64,000 nucleotides of DNA from Polaribacter marinaquae (GTDB lineage: Bacteria; Bacteroidota; Bacteroidia; Flavobacteriales; Flavobacteriaceae): the NCBI RefSeq assembly GCF_038019025.1, contig NZ_CP150496.1:275501-339500 (forward strand), given 5' to 3'. Position numbers and translations under genes: made by a program. Below, in pieces: positions 35,930 through 46,969 of this stretch; position 1 is the stretch's first letter, and each line of letters starts with the position of its first letter. The notes under the pieces were generated by a model, which was not told where the DNA came from, did no database searches, and saw only the letters and a list, made by a program, of their open reading frames with translations.

Positions 35930-38356
35930 ATGAAAATATCATACAACTGGTTAAAACAGTTTTTACAAACAGATTGGGATGCTGTTAAAACAGGCGAATT
36001 ATTAACTGATTTAGGTCTAGAAGTAGAAGGAATAGAAACTAAAGAATCTATTAAAGGAAGCTTACAAGGTATTGTTGTTGGTGAAGTTTTAACATGTGTG
36101 CAACACCCAAATGCAGATAGGTTAAAAGTAACTACAGTAGATTTAGGTAACGGAGAACCTGTACAAATTGTTTGTGGTGCACCAAATGTAGCTGCTGGTC
36201 AAAAAGTACCTGTTGCAACTATTGGTACTACTTTATATGATGATAAAGGAGAAGGGTTTAAAATAAAAAAAGGTAAAATTAGAGGAGAAGAAAGTCATGG
36301 AATGATTTGTGCCGAAGACGAACTAGGTTTAGGTTCTGGGCACGATGGTATTATGATTTTAGATGAAACTCTTACTACAGGTACACCAGCTGCAGAAGTT
36401 TTTAATATAGAAATAGATCAAATTTTTGAAATTGGTTTAACTCCAAATAGATCTGATGCGATGAGCCATTTTGGTGTTGCTAGAGATTTAAGAGCGGGTT
36501 TAATGCAGCAAGAAATTAATTTAGAATTAATTTCTCCTTCTGTAAGTGATTTTCATGTTGATGAAAGAACACTCCGTTTTGATGTTGAAGTAGAAAACAA
36601 AGAACAAGCTCCTAGATATTGCGGTATTACAATTACAGATGTAACTGTTAAAGATTCTCCGGAGTGGATTCAGAATAGATTAAAAGCAATCGGTTTAACG
36701 CCTAAAAACAATATTGTAGATATAACAAATTATGTTTTACATGAATTAGGACAGCCTTTACATGCTTTTGATGCTCAGAAAATAAAAGGAAATAAAGTTT
36801 TAGTTAAAACCTTAGAAGAAGGAACAAAGTTTACAACACTAGATGATGTAGAAAGAGAATTGTCATCAGAAGATATTATGATTTGTGATGCAGATTCAAA
36901 TCCGCTTTGTATTGCAGGTGTATTTGGAGGAAGTAAATCTGGTGTAACAGAAAATACAACTTCAATTTTCTTAGAAAGTGCATATTTTAATCCGGTTTCT
37001 GTTAGAAAAACAGCTAAAAGACATGCTTTAAATACAGATGCTTCTTTCCGATTTGAAAGAGGAATCGATATTAATATGACAGAATATGCTTTAAAAAGAG
37101 CTGCTTTGTTAATTGAAGAATATGCTGGCGGAAAAATGGGATCTGATATTTCTGATTTCTATCCTGAAAAAGCAGAAGATTATCAAGTGTTTTTATCTTA
37201 CGAAAATGCATACAGATTAATTGGTCAAGAACTACCAAAAGAAACAATTAAAAATATTTTAGCTTCATTAGAAATTAAAATTAACAGTGAAACTGCAGGT
37301 GGTTTAGGATTAACAATTCCTTTTTACAGAACAGATGTTCAAAGAGAAGCAGATATTATAGAAGAAATTTTAAGAGTTTACGGTTATAACAATATCGAAT
37401 TTTCTCATAAATTAAATACTTCTATTTCTTTTGATTCTAATAAAGATTCTAAGATAGAAAATGTTGTAGCAAATCAATTATCTGCTTTAGGTTTTAATGA
37501 AACTATGGCAAATTCTTTAACAAAACCGCATTATGCAACTTTATCAGAAAATATAAATGAAGAAGCTAATGTAGAAATGTTAAACCCATTAAGTAATGAT
37601 TTAAAGGTGATGCGTCAGTCTTTATTATTTAGTGGTTTAGAGTCTGTTTCTTACAACATCAATAGAAAAAATAATGCTTTAAAGTTTTATGAGTTTGGTA
37701 AAACCTACCATAAATACAATGATAAATATCAAGAAGATAAACACTTAACGTTATTTGTTACTGGTAATAGAACAAATGATACTTGGGTTCAGAACAATAA
37801 GCAATCAGATTTTTTCTACTTAAAAGGTATAATTACGAATATTCTTGGTAGGTTAGGGGTAGATAAACTAAAAACAACGCCTTCTAAATTAGATGTTTTT
37901 TCTGAAGGAATTACCCTAAGTTTAGGTAAAATGAAACTTGTAGAATTTGGAGTTGTTAAAAGAGCTTTATTAAAAGAATTCGGAATTAAACAAGAGGTTT
38001 TATTTGCTGATTTTAATTGGGATACGATTTTAAAAATTACTGGAAATAAAAACATTAAAATTACAGATTTGGCTAAGTTTCCTGCTGTAAAAAGAGATTT
38101 AGCATTATTATTAGATACTAAAACCGAATTTAAAGAGCTTTATAATGCTGCTTTTCAATCAGAAAAAAAGTTATTAAAAGAAGTTGATTTATTTGATGTT
38201 TACGAAGGTGAAAATCTACCAGAAGGTAAAAAATCTTATGCAGTTAGTTTTTTATTGCAAGATGAAACAAAAACGTTAGCCGATAAACAGATTGACAAAA
38301 TAATGCAAAAACTTCAGCAAACTTTCGAAAAGAATTTTAATGCTGTTTTAAGATAA
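35930..38356 (+). CDS. pheT: Phenylalanyl-tRNA synthetase beta subunit
   Basis: 808 aa, the beta chain of the (alpha beta)2 enzyme. In order: the N-terminal tRNA-binding EMAP/OB domain (about 40-155, EVLTCVQHPNADRLKV), B3/4 editing domain (about 210-380, NNIVDITNYV and GQPLHAFDA), B5 DNA-binding-like domain, the catalytic-like core and the C-terminal anticodon-binding FDX-ACB domain (about 710-808, KFPAVKRDLALLLD). The alpha subunit gene pheS is not in the window, so the pair is split, common in Bacteroidota. Confidence 0.96.
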   Translation: MKISYNWLKQFLQTDWDAVKTGELLTDLGLEVEGIETKESIKGSLQGIVVGEVLTCVQHPNADRLKVTTVDLGNGEPVQIVCGAPNVAAGQKVPVATIGTTLYDDKGEGFKIKKGKIRGEESHGMICAEDELGLGSGHDGIMILDETLTTGTPAAEVFNIEIDQIFEIGLTPNRSDAMSHFGVARDLRAGLMQQEINLELISPSVSDFHVDERTLRFDVEVENKEQAPRYCGITITDVTVKDSPEWIQNRLKAIGLTPKNNIVDITNYVLHELGQPLHAFDAQKIKGNKVLVKTLEEGTKFTTLDDVERELSSEDIMICDADSNPLCIAGVFGGSKSGVTENTTSIFLESAYFNPVSVRKTAKRHALNTDASFRFERGIDINMTEYALKRAALLIEEYAGGKMGSDISDFYPEKAEDYQVFLSYENAYRLIGQELPKETIKNILASLEIKINSETAGGLGLTIPFYRTDVQREADIIEEILRVYGYNNIEFSHKLNTSISFDSNKDSKIENVVANQLSALGFNETMANSLTKPHYATLSENINEEANVEMLNPLSNDLKVMRQSLLFSGLESVSYNINRKNNALKFYEFGKTYHKYNDKYQEDKHLTLFVTGNRTNDTWVQNNKQSDFFYLKGIITNILGRLGVDKLKTTPSKLDVFSEGITLSLGKMKLVEFGVVKRALLKEFGIKQEVLFADFNWDTILKITGNKNIKITDLAKFPAVKRDLALLLDTKTEFKELYNAAFQSEKKLLKEVDLFDVYEGENLPEGKKSYAVSFLLQDETKTLADKQIDKIMQKLQQTFEKNFNAVLR

Positions 38357-38361
38357 TTTAT

Positions 38362-38389
38362 AAAAGCTCCATGTTATTTGGGGCTTTTT
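38362..38389 (+). terminator. Terminator after pheT
   Basis: Stem AAAGCTCC / GGGGCTTT (one G-T pair), loop of about 9 nt, T-run. The T-run contains a TTG at 38378 in frame with pyrD, which is why the ATG at 38405 is the better pyrD start. Confidence 0.7.
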
Positions 38390-38404
38390 TTATACCCTAA
38401 TTTT

Positions 38405-39436
38405 ATGTACAAATTAATTATACGACCTATTTTATTTTTATTTGATCCAGAAAAAGTTCATTACTTTACATTTTCTCTAATTCGATTTTTATGTAAAATC
38501 CCTTTGATAGCACCTTTATTTAGAAAAGTATATCAAATTAATGATAAAAAATTAGAACGTAATCTATTTGGATTAACTTTTAAAAATCCTGTAGGTTTAG
38601 CTGCTGGTTTCGATAAAAATGCAGTTTTATATAATGAGTTGGCAAATTTTGGTTTTGGTTTTATAGAAATAGGAACAGTTACACCAAAAGGACAAGTTGG
38701 TAACCCTAAAAAAAGACTTTTTAGATTAAAGGATGATAAAGGTATCATTAATAGAATGGGGTTTAATAATGATGGTGTAGAAGAGGCTATAAAAAATTTA
38801 AAAAAGAATAAACATAAAGTAATAATTGGTGGTAACATAGGAAAAAACACAACTACTTCTGCTGAAGATTATACCAAAGATTATTTAGAAGTTTTTGCAG
38901 AATTACATCCTTTTGTAGATTATTTTGTTTTAAATGTTAGTTGTCCAAATGTAGGAAGTCACGCTAAATTAAATGACAAAGATTATTTAGTTGAATTGAT
39001 TACAGAATGTCAAAAAAAGAACAACCAGTTTACTATCAAAAAACCAATTTTGCTTAAGATTGCTCCGGGTTTAAATAATGTACAATTAGATGAAATAATT
39101 GAGTTAGTTGCAGAGACCAATATTGATGGTGTAATTGCCTCAAATACTTCTACTAAAAGAGATAATTTAAAAGCGAGTAAAGAAAGGTTAAATGAAATTG
39201 GTAACGGTGGTGTTAGTGGTCAACCTATAAAAAATCAAAGTACAGCAGTAATTAAATACTTAGCCGTTAATTCTAATAAAAGTTTTCCGATTATTGGAGT
39301 AGGAGGTATTCATTCTGCAGAAGATGCTTTAGAAAAATTGAACGCAGGTGCAGATCTAGTGCAAGTTTATACAGGATTTATTTATGAAGGACCAAGTTTA
39401 ATCAAAAAAATAAATAAAGCTATTTTAAATAATTAA
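38405..39436 (+). CDS. pyrD: Dihydroorotate dehydrogenase (quinone), class 2
   Basis: Oxidises dihydroorotate to orotate with quinone at the inner membrane. 343 aa from the ATG at 38405. The N-terminal amphipathic helix ([20 protein letters not shown]) that defines class 2 is present; FMN/substrate motifs include [29 protein letters not shown] and the catalytic Ser in this loop, SNTSTKRD and [11 protein letters not shown]. It is placed between two terminator-like hairpins with the LysE gene. Confidence 0.95.
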   Translation: MYKLIIRPILFLFDPEKVHYFTFSLIRFLCKIPLIAPLFRKVYQINDKKLERNLFGLTFKNPVGLAAGFDKNAVLYNELANFGFGFIEIGTVTPKGQVGNPKKRLFRLKDDKGIINRMGFNNDGVEEAIKNLKKNKHKVIIGGNIGKNTTTSAEDYTKDYLEVFAELHPFVDYFVLNVSCPNVGSHAKLNDKDYLVELITECQKKNNQFTIKKPILLKIAPGLNNVQLDEIIELVAETNIDGVIASNTSTKRDNLKASKERLNEIGNGGVSGQPIKNQSTAVIKYLAVNSNKSFPIIGVGGIHSAEDALEKLNAGADLVQVYTGFIYEGPSLIKKINKAILNN

Positions 39437-39474
39437 CTATTTTTATAATTAAATTATACTGATTTACTTATAAA

Positions 39475-40092
39475 ATGATAGAAACCCTTTTTTCGTTTGC
39501 CTTAGCAACCTCTATGCTAGCTTTATCGCCAGGACCTGATAATATTTTTGTGTTAACTGAAAGTATTGTTAATGGTATAAAATACGGTTTAGCAACTGTT
39601 TTTGGTTTGATAAGTGGTTGTTTAATTCATACGACATTATTAGCTTTCGGAGTTTCCGCAATAATTAAAGAGTCGGAGAGTGTCTACTTAACAATTAAAA
39701 TATTTGGAGCTGTTTACCTATTATATTTAGCTTACAAGGTTTATAAATCTGACGATAATATTGAACTTTCACAAAATAATATTCCAAAAAAATCTACGCT
39801 ACAATTATTTAAGCAAGGATTTATCATGAATGTTTTAAATCCTAAAGTAACCATTTTCTTTCTTGCCTTTTTTCCAGGGTTTTTATTCAGTGATCAATTA
39901 AGCACAGTTATTCAATTTTATGTTTTGGGTTTAATTTTTATGTTAGTTTCTTTAGTAATCTTTTCTGGAATAGCAATTTTATCAGGAAAAATATCTGAAA
40001 AAATAAAGCTCAATAATAAAATAGGTTTCTATCTAAAATGGATGCAAGTAATTGTTTTTACACTAATCGCTTTTTTAATTTTATATAAATAA
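39475..40092 (+). CDS. LysE/RhtB family translocator
   Basis: 205 aa, six hydrophobic helices. The diagnostic SPGPDNIFVLTESI is at residues 17-30 and KIFGAVYLLYLAYKVYKS near 76. Amino-acid exporters (lysine, threonine, homoserine or other) are typical; the substrate is not predictable. It starts 38 bp after pyrD, perhaps on the same transcript, and ends in a bidirectional terminator. Confidence 0.92.
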   Translation: MIETLFSFALATSMLALSPGPDNIFVLTESIVNGIKYGLATVFGLISGCLIHTTLLAFGVSAIIKESESVYLTIKIFGAVYLLYLAYKVYKSDDNIELSQNNIPKKSTLQLFKQGFIMNVLNPKVTIFFLAFFPGFLFSDQLSTVIQFYVLGLIFMLVSLVIFSGIAILSGKISEKIKLNNKIGFYLKWMQVIVFTLIAFLILYK

Positions 40093-40096
40093 AAAA

Positions 40097-40120
40097 CTCG
40101 TAAAAAATTAATTTTACGAG
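40097..40120. terminator. Bidirectional terminator
   Basis: Nine-base arms CTCGTAAAA / TTTTACGAG, 6-nt loop, T-rich on the minus strand and TTTT close on the plus strand; between the convergent LysE and helicase genes. Confidence 0.75.
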
Positions 40121-40146
40121 CTTTTAAGGTTTTTAAATTTTATAAT

Positions 40147-41985
40147 CTAGCTTTCTCTACGTTTTCTTCCGAATCCGCTAGAAGCTTTTCTATCTCCTCC
40201 GCTTCTAGAACTTCTGTCTGGTCTATCAGAAGAACGTCTATCAGAACGACCTCTATTTCCAGAATCACTTCTTCTAGAAGATGATGAAGAACCTTCAGAA
40301 CTTCTACGTCTACCAAAACCGCCATCTTTTTTACCAAAAGATTTTTTACGTCCGCCTCTTCTTCCGCCACCAGAGCGTTCTTTTTTAGTAACTTCTACAT
40401 TTACAGATCTACCTTCAAAATCAGGTTGATTGCTAGAGAAAGTTTCTAAAGTTTTGTCTTCGAAGTTTTTATCAATTTCAAAGAAAGAGAAAGTATCTAG
40501 AATATCTATAGCGCCAATTTCAATTTTATCACCGATATTTTGCTCGTTAATTAATCCAATTAATTTACCTGGATTTAAATTGTCTTTTCTACCAATATTG
40601 ATGAAAAAACGTGTCATGTTTTCATTAGTAGATCTTGCTCTAGAATTATCTCTAGAAGACAAATCGTTTAAATCTTTAGCGTTTTCGTAGTATGCCAACA
40701 TTGTATTGAATTCTAACGAAACGAATTTTTTAATTAACTCTTCTCTATCTAAAGATTCTAATTTTTCGTAAATACTTGGTAAAAACTCGTTAATTTGAGT
40801 TTCATTTACTTCTATATTTTGAACTTTATCGATTAAATGCATTAATTGATTCTGACAAATTTCTTTACCAGAAGGCACTTTAGCTTCAACAAATTTCTTT
40901 TTTATTATTCTTTCTATTTGTCTTAGTTTTCCTTTTTCTTTACCATTAACTAAAACTATAGAAATACCCTTGTTACCAGCTCTACCAGTTCTACCACTTC
41001 TATGGTTGTAGTTTTCTACTTGGTCTGGTAATTTATGGTTAATAACGTGTGTTAATTCAGTAACGTCTAATCCTCTTGCTGCTACATCTGTTGCAACCAA
41101 AATTTGAATTGTTTTTTTTCTGAATTTACCCATTACAGAATCTCTTTGTCCTTGAGATAAATCTCCGTGCAAAGAATCTGCATTATAACCGTCTTTAATT
41201 AAATTATCTGCTACTTCTTGAGTTTCTCTACGAGTTCTACAAAAAATAATAGCATATATATTTGGATTTAAATCTGCGATTCTTTTTAATGCTGGATAAC
41301 GAGTTCTTTCAGTTACTGCATAATACTCATGACTTACATTATCAGAACCTTGGTTCTTTTCACCAGAAGTAATTTCTACTGGCTTTGTCATGTAGTTTCT
41401 TGCAATAGCTTCTACTTCTCTAGGAAAAGTTGCAGAAAATAACAATGTTTGTTTCGTTTCTGGTGTAGCATCTAAAACGCTATCTAACTCATCTTTGAAA
41501 CCCATGTTTAACATTTCGTCGGCTTCATCTAAAACTAACCACTCAACGTTTCCTAATTTTAATGCTCTTCTATTGATTAAATCTACTGTTCTACCAGGAG
41601 TACCAACAACTATCTGAGATCCTTTTTTTAAAGATCTAATTTGTTCTTCCATACTAGAACCACCGTATACTGTAGTTACTTTTACGTCTGGTAAATATTT
41701 ACAAAAGTCTTTGATGTTATTACCAATTTGTACTGCAAGTTCTCTTGTTGGAGATAAAATAATTGCTTGTACATTTTTACTATTAGAATCTAAAAGTTCT
41801 AAAATTGGTAAACTAAAAGCTGCAGTTTTACCTGTACCTGTTTGTGCAAATGCTTTTAAATCGTCTGTAGAAGAAATAATTTGTGGAATTGCTTTTTCTT
41901 GAATAACAGTTGGTTTTTCGTAACCTAAATCTGTTAATGCTTTGTTTATAGGTTCTTTTAAACCTAACTCTAAAAATGTTGACAT
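40147..41985 (-). CDS. DEAD-box RNA helicase with DbpA-type RNA-binding domain
   Basis: 612 aa. Helicase core: Q motif, AQTGTGKTAA (motif I, about 45), PTRELA, VLDEADEML (DEAD, about 150), SAT, and HRSGRTGRAG (about 330). A DbpA-like RNA-recognition domain covers about 460-535 (RFFINIGRKDNLNPGKLIGLIN). The final ~75 residues are a disordered Arg/Gly/Ser tail with GGRRGGRKK and many SRSG repeats, likely an RNA-binding tail. The family acts in ribosome assembly and RNA decay, and is often cold-induced. Long leader of about 90 nt; promoter at 42083-42112. Confidence 0.95.
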   Translation of the reverse strand: MSTFLELGLKEPINKALTDLGYEKPTVIQEKAIPQIISSTDDLKAFAQTGTGKTAAFSLPILELLDSNSKNVQAIILSPTRELAVQIGNNIKDFCKYLPDVKVTTVYGGSSMEEQIRSLKKGSQIVVGTPGRTVDLINRRALKLGNVEWLVLDEADEMLNMGFKDELDSVLDATPETKQTLLFSATFPREVEAIARNYMTKPVEITSGEKNQGSDNVSHEYYAVTERTRYPALKRIADLNPNIYAIIFCRTRRETQEVADNLIKDGYNADSLHGDLSQGQRDSVMGKFRKKTIQILVATDVAARGLDVTELTHVINHKLPDQVENYNHRSGRTGRAGNKGISIVLVNGKEKGKLRQIERIIKKKFVEAKVPSGKEICQNQLMHLIDKVQNIEVNETQINEFLPSIYEKLESLDREELIKKFVSLEFNTMLAYYENAKDLNDLSSRDNSRARSTNENMTRFFINIGRKDNLNPGKLIGLINEQNIGDKIEIGAIDILDTFSFFEIDKNFEDKTLETFSSNQPDFEGRSVNVEVTKKERSGGGRRGGRKKSFGKKDGGFGRRRSSEGSSSSSRRSDSGNRGRSDRRSSDRPDRSSRSGGDRKASSGFGRKRRES

Positions 41986-42082
41986 TACTGTGTTTTTGTA
42001 GATTCACAGAACGCCCACCTGCAAATCAATTTATAAATTTCGACTTGATTTTCTATGAGTTACCCTCAAAATTAAAATCGTG

Positions 42083-42112
42083 CAAAGGTACATCAAATTA
42101 ACTTAATAGCAA
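42083..42112 (-). promoter_or_regulatory. Promoter of DEAD-box helicase gene
   Basis: On the minus strand TTG (42110-42112), 19-nt spacer, TACCTTTG (42083-42090): an excellent sigma-A match. The predicted start near 42077 gives a leader of about 90 nt to the ATG at 41985. Confidence 0.7.
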
Positions 42113-42124
42113 GTCTTTAAGTGT

Positions 42125-43522
42125 TTAATTGTTTTTGCTTAGTTCTTTAAGCTGATTATTAATGTTATAAGACGATATTGCGGCATAACCATTAGTAACA
42201 ATTCCGTTTTTATTTACAAGAATTGTTCTGTTCATTTTACTTGTAAGGAAATTTTCTTTTAAATCTTTAGAATTAATGTAGTATTGATTTTTAATATCAA
42301 TATTTTTAATTCTATTGTTATTGTTACCATCAACCTCTATCACAGCAAAATTTAAATTTGGAAATTTTTTCTGTAAGTAAGGTATTCTAGAGCTTAAGAA
42401 AGATTTAGACATATATTCTTTGTTCCAAAATAATAGAACAGATTTTTTATTTTTTGTAAAATCTGTGATATCTATTGATTGATTGGTAAAATCAAAAATT
42501 GAAAAACCTTTAACTTTATCTCCTTTATGAATTACCTTATTATCTTCTAAAACATTTTTTACTAATCTTATATCATCTTTATTTGTAGAAAGCTTAAAAA
42601 ATAATTCAAACGATTCATTATTAATATTACAACTAGATTTTCTGTAAAAATGATCTAAAACGGTTCTTTTAAGCAGAGCATTTTTAGAATCTTTTGAATT
42701 TATTTCTTTATCTATTGTATTAAGTAAATCTACTGTGAAAGCAGTTGTAAAACTATCTTGCTTTGGTTTATGACCTAAAGCATAGGTTTTATTATATAAA
42801 TAATTAGTAATGTATCTTGCATAAGGCGTGTAATACATTAAATCATTGTTATTGTATTCTATATTTTTTCTGTAATTATAAAAAGAAGAGTTAATTTCTG
42901 GGAAATCCTTTTTTCTTAAACTGTAAACATGATTGGTTGGGTATCTTTCTGCTCTAGAATAAATAGTATAAGTTAATGCTGTTTTAAGTATTTTAAAATA
43001 GCTATCAGTTTCATTAGGATGTTTTTCAATGTATTCTTTATAGGTTTCTAATCTAACATCAATAATAGAATCTACTTTTTCTTGGTATTTGTTTGGTGAT
43101 AACCTATTTAATTTATAGAAAAGTTTTCTTTCATTTTCGTCTTCAAGAAAAATATCAATTAAAATATTATTACGTTCTGCACCTTTACCTGCAAATACTA
43201 AAGATTCATCAAAATCCCAAGTATTTAAACGCAACATTAAACTGTCTTTTGGCTCTAAATAAATGTATTGGTTTTCGTTACCATGTTTAAAGTAATACAA
43301 ACCTTCATCTAAATTATTAAATGTACCAAGAAACTTGTTTTTTTTGTCTAAAGTAAGTGTGTCTATTAATTTATCGTTTGCATATAAAACAACAAATTTA
43401 GTTTTAGGGTTTATAATTTTACCACCAAAATAAGTATTGGTGTTATTGCCACTATTTGTACAACTTTGCATTGCTACTAATAGTAATAAAAGCGGTGCAA
43501 TTAATATGTAATTTTTACTCAT
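42125..43522 (-). CDS. Thioredoxin-fold lipoprotein without the CxxC motif
   Basis: 465 aa from the ATG at 43522; an upstream TTG at 43537 overlaps a promoter box. Lipobox Cys21 (VAMQSCTNS). The N-terminal region (about 25-110) looks like a DUF4369-type beta domain, then a long helical middle, then a TlpA-like thioredoxin fold (about 330-460). The place of the redox motif reads FWNKEYMSKS, so both cysteines are missing and disulfide chemistry is excluded. Probably a binding or scaffold protein in the periplasm (inference). Monocistronic. Confidence 0.78.
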   Translation of the reverse strand: MSKNYILIAPLLLLLVAMQSCTNSGNNTNTYFGGKIINPKTKFVVLYANDKLIDTLTLDKKNKFLGTFNNLDEGLYYFKHGNENQYIYLEPKDSLMLRLNTWDFDESLVFAGKGAERNNILIDIFLEDENERKLFYKLNRLSPNKYQEKVDSIIDVRLETYKEYIEKHPNETDSYFKILKTALTYTIYSRAERYPTNHVYSLRKKDFPEINSSFYNYRKNIEYNNNDLMYYTPYARYITNYLYNKTYALGHKPKQDSFTTAFTVDLLNTIDKEINSKDSKNALLKRTVLDHFYRKSSCNINNESFELFFKLSTNKDDIRLVKNVLEDNKVIHKGDKVKGFSIFDFTNQSIDITDFTKNKKSVLLFWNKEYMSKSFLSSRIPYLQKKFPNLNFAVIEVDGNNNNRIKNIDIKNQYYINSKDLKENFLTSKMNRTILVNKNGIVTNGYAAISSYNINNQLKELSKNN

Positions 43523-43534
43523 ATATATAAAACG

Positions 43535-43556
43535 CAAATATAGTATACAAATGTAG
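43535..43556 (-). promoter_or_regulatory. Twin -7 boxes before the thioredoxin-like gene
   Basis: On the minus strand TATATTTG (43535-43542) and TACATTTG (43549-43556), two full TAnnTTTG matches 14 bp apart. The nearer one supports translation from the ATG at 43522. Confidence 0.4.
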
Positions 43557-43645
43557 AAATTAGAACAATGTAAGGTTGTTAATTCACTGTTAAAATAGTT
43601 TAAAAGAATATTTAGAAATCAATTTTTTACTTAGAAAAGTATTAG

Positions 43646-45328
<1,683 letters not shown>

Positions 45329-45350
45329 GAATAGCTTATTAGCAAAATAA

Positions 45351-45386
45351 AAAAAAGGAAACCAATTTAATTTGGTTTCCTTTTTT
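45351..45386. terminator. Bidirectional terminator between ABC-F gene and oxyR
   Basis: AAGGAAACCAA / TTGGTTTCCTT arms extended by A and T tracts, six-nt loop. Confidence 0.88.
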
Positions 45387-45404
45387 TTATGTGAATTTTT
45401 GAAG

Positions 45405-46343
45405 TTAGTTTTTTAACGGACTAATAATTTTTACATCAGAAAATGAAATTGCACCTCTAACAACACCATCAATAGTTTTCTTTAAAGCTTCTATTAATTG
45501 CATTTTTAATTGCGATTTATGATAAATTAAACTTACTTCTCTCGCTGGTGGCGGATTTGTAAATTCTCTTAAATGGCTTTTATCTGTTGCGTTTAAATCT
45601 AAAGTATGTAAATAAGGTAACAATGTCATGCCCAAACCTTCTTTAGATAGTTTAATTAATGTATCAAAACTACCGCTTTCTAATTGAAAACCTTTTTTAT
45701 TATCTTGTTTATGAGTTCTACATAAATTAATAACACTGTCTTTAAAACAATGACCATCTTCTAATAACAAAATATCTTCCATTTCTAACTCATCTGCAGT
45801 AATTTGTTTAGAATCAAATAACCTGTGGTTTCTTGGCACTAAACCAACAAAAGGTTCGTAATATAAAGGTCTTTCTTTTATTGCTTCATTTTCTAAAGGC
45901 GTTGCTGCAATTGCGGCATCTATATGTCCGTCAGTTAACTTTCTAACAATATCTTCTGTTGTTAATTCTTCGATAATTAATTTTACTTTCGGATATTTGT
46001 TAGTGAAATTTTGCAAGAACATTGGTAACAACGTTGGCATAATTGTAGGTATAATTCCTATTTTAAATTCACCACCAATATATCCTTTTTGTTGATGTAC
46101 AATATCTAAAATTCGGTTGCTTTCATCAACAATAACTTTAGCTTGTTCTACAATTTTTCTACCAACCTCTGTTAGTTCAATTGGTTTTTTAGATCTATTA
46201 AAAACTTTTACGCCTAATTCATCTTCTAATTTTTGTATTTGCATACTTAAAGTAGGTTGTGTAACAAAGCTATGTTCTGCTGCTACCGTAAAATTTTGGT
46301 ATTCTGAAACAGATAAAACGTATTTTAATTGAGTAATAGTCAT
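45405..46343 (-). CDS. oxyR: Hydrogen-peroxide-sensing LysR regulator OxyR
   Basis: 312 aa LysR-type activator. The winged HTH (residues 1-60: FTVAAEHSFVTQPTLSMQI) is followed by a regulatory domain with the two redox cysteines at C199 and C208 (LEDGHCFKDSVINLC), the same spacing and even numbering as E. coli OxyR. This makes the assignment strong. It is divergent from dps, a typical OxyR target, with about 100 bp between the two ATGs. Confidence 0.95.
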   Translation of the reverse strand: MTITQLKYVLSVSEYQNFTVAAEHSFVTQPTLSMQIQKLEDELGVKVFNRSKKPIELTEVGRKIVEQAKVIVDESNRILDIVHQQKGYIGGEFKIGIIPTIMPTLLPMFLQNFTNKYPKVKLIIEELTTEDIVRKLTDGHIDAAIAATPLENEAIKERPLYYEPFVGLVPRNHRLFDSKQITADELEMEDILLLEDGHCFKDSVINLCRTHKQDNKKGFQLESGSFDTLIKLSKEGLGMTLLPYLHTLDLNATDKSHLREFTNPPPAREVSLIYHKSQLKMQLIEALKKTIDGVVRGAISFSDVKIISPLKN

Positions 46344-46365
46344 TTATATAAGAAATTTTGATAAA

Positions 46366-46380
46366 GATATTAAAACTATC
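46366..46380. promoter_or_regulatory. Candidate LysR-type dyad between oxyR and dps
   Basis: GATA-N7-TATC within an AT-rich stretch; an outer GATA begins at 46360. The T-N11-A spacing fits LysR operators but the arms are short and AT-rich, so this is tentative. Confidence 0.25.
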
Positions 46381-46415
46381 AATAATTATTATCTAATAAG
46401 GGGTTTAATTTTGAT

Positions 46416-46423
46416 TAAATTTG
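46416..46423 (+). promoter_or_regulatory. -7 box of dps promoter
   Basis: TAAATTTG ending 23 bp before the ATG at 46447; there is no -33 TTG, consistent with an activator-dependent promoter. Confidence 0.45.
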
Positions 46424-46446
46424 ATGTACACTTAAAAGAGAATAAA

Positions 46447-46920
46447 ATGAGCAAATCAATATTAGGATTAGATAAAAAAGACAGTGCAAATTTAGTTGAT
46501 AATTTAAACGGATTATTAGCAAATTTTCAAATATATTACCAAAATTTAAGAGGTTTACATTGGAACATCAAAGGAAAAAATTTCTTTGAATTACATGTAA
46601 AGTTCGAAGAGTTTTATACAGATTCGCAAGTTAAAATAGATGACATTGCAGAAAGAATTTTAACATTACAAGGTAAACCATTACACACATTTACAGATTA
46701 TTTAGAGGTTTCTTCTGTTGCTGTTGGTAAAGATATTTCTAACGATGTAGAAGCAGTAGAGCTTGTTGTAAATTCATTATCAGAATTATTAAAAATTGAA
46801 AGAGATATATTAGATTTATCAGATAAAGCAGATGATGAAGGTACAAACTCTATGATGAGTGATTTTATCGCAGAACAAGAAAAAACAATTTGGATGTTAA
46901 ATTCTTGGTTAGGAAAATAA
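46447..46920 (+). CDS. dps: Dps-family DNA-protecting ferritin
   Basis: 157 aa from the ATG at 46447; an in-frame TTG at 46411 is upstream of the -7 box. The mini-ferritin ferroxidase residues are seen in RGLHWNIKGKNFFELHVKFEEFYTD: His, then Asp/Glu ligands of the neighbouring subunit. The protein forms a 12-mer that binds iron and consumes peroxide. The Lys-poor N-terminus argues for iron storage more than tight DNA binding. Divergent from oxyR. Confidence 0.93.
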   Translation: MSKSILGLDKKDSANLVDNLNGLLANFQIYYQNLRGLHWNIKGKNFFELHVKFEEFYTDSQVKIDDIAERILTLQGKPLHTFTDYLEVSSVAVGKDISNDVEAVELVVNSLSELLKIERDILDLSDKADDEGTNSMMSDFIAEQEKTIWMLNSWLGK

Positions 46921-46944
46921 TCAATAATAACATAAAATATAAAA

Positions 46945-46969
46945 GGGAGCAATTTGCTCCCTTTTTTTT
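46945..46969. terminator. Terminator after dps
   Basis: Stem GGGAGC / GCTCCC flanked by A/T tracts, five-nt loop, eight Ts on the plus strand; also T-rich on the minus strand, so it serves the convergent gene too. Confidence 0.88.

Noticed and set aside
40147..40400. Repetitive sequence in the helicase gene tail
   Set aside because: It encodes the low-complexity Arg/Gly/Ser tail in frame; the repeats are codon-level and no regular unit or spacer is present. The open antisense frame here is a shadow.
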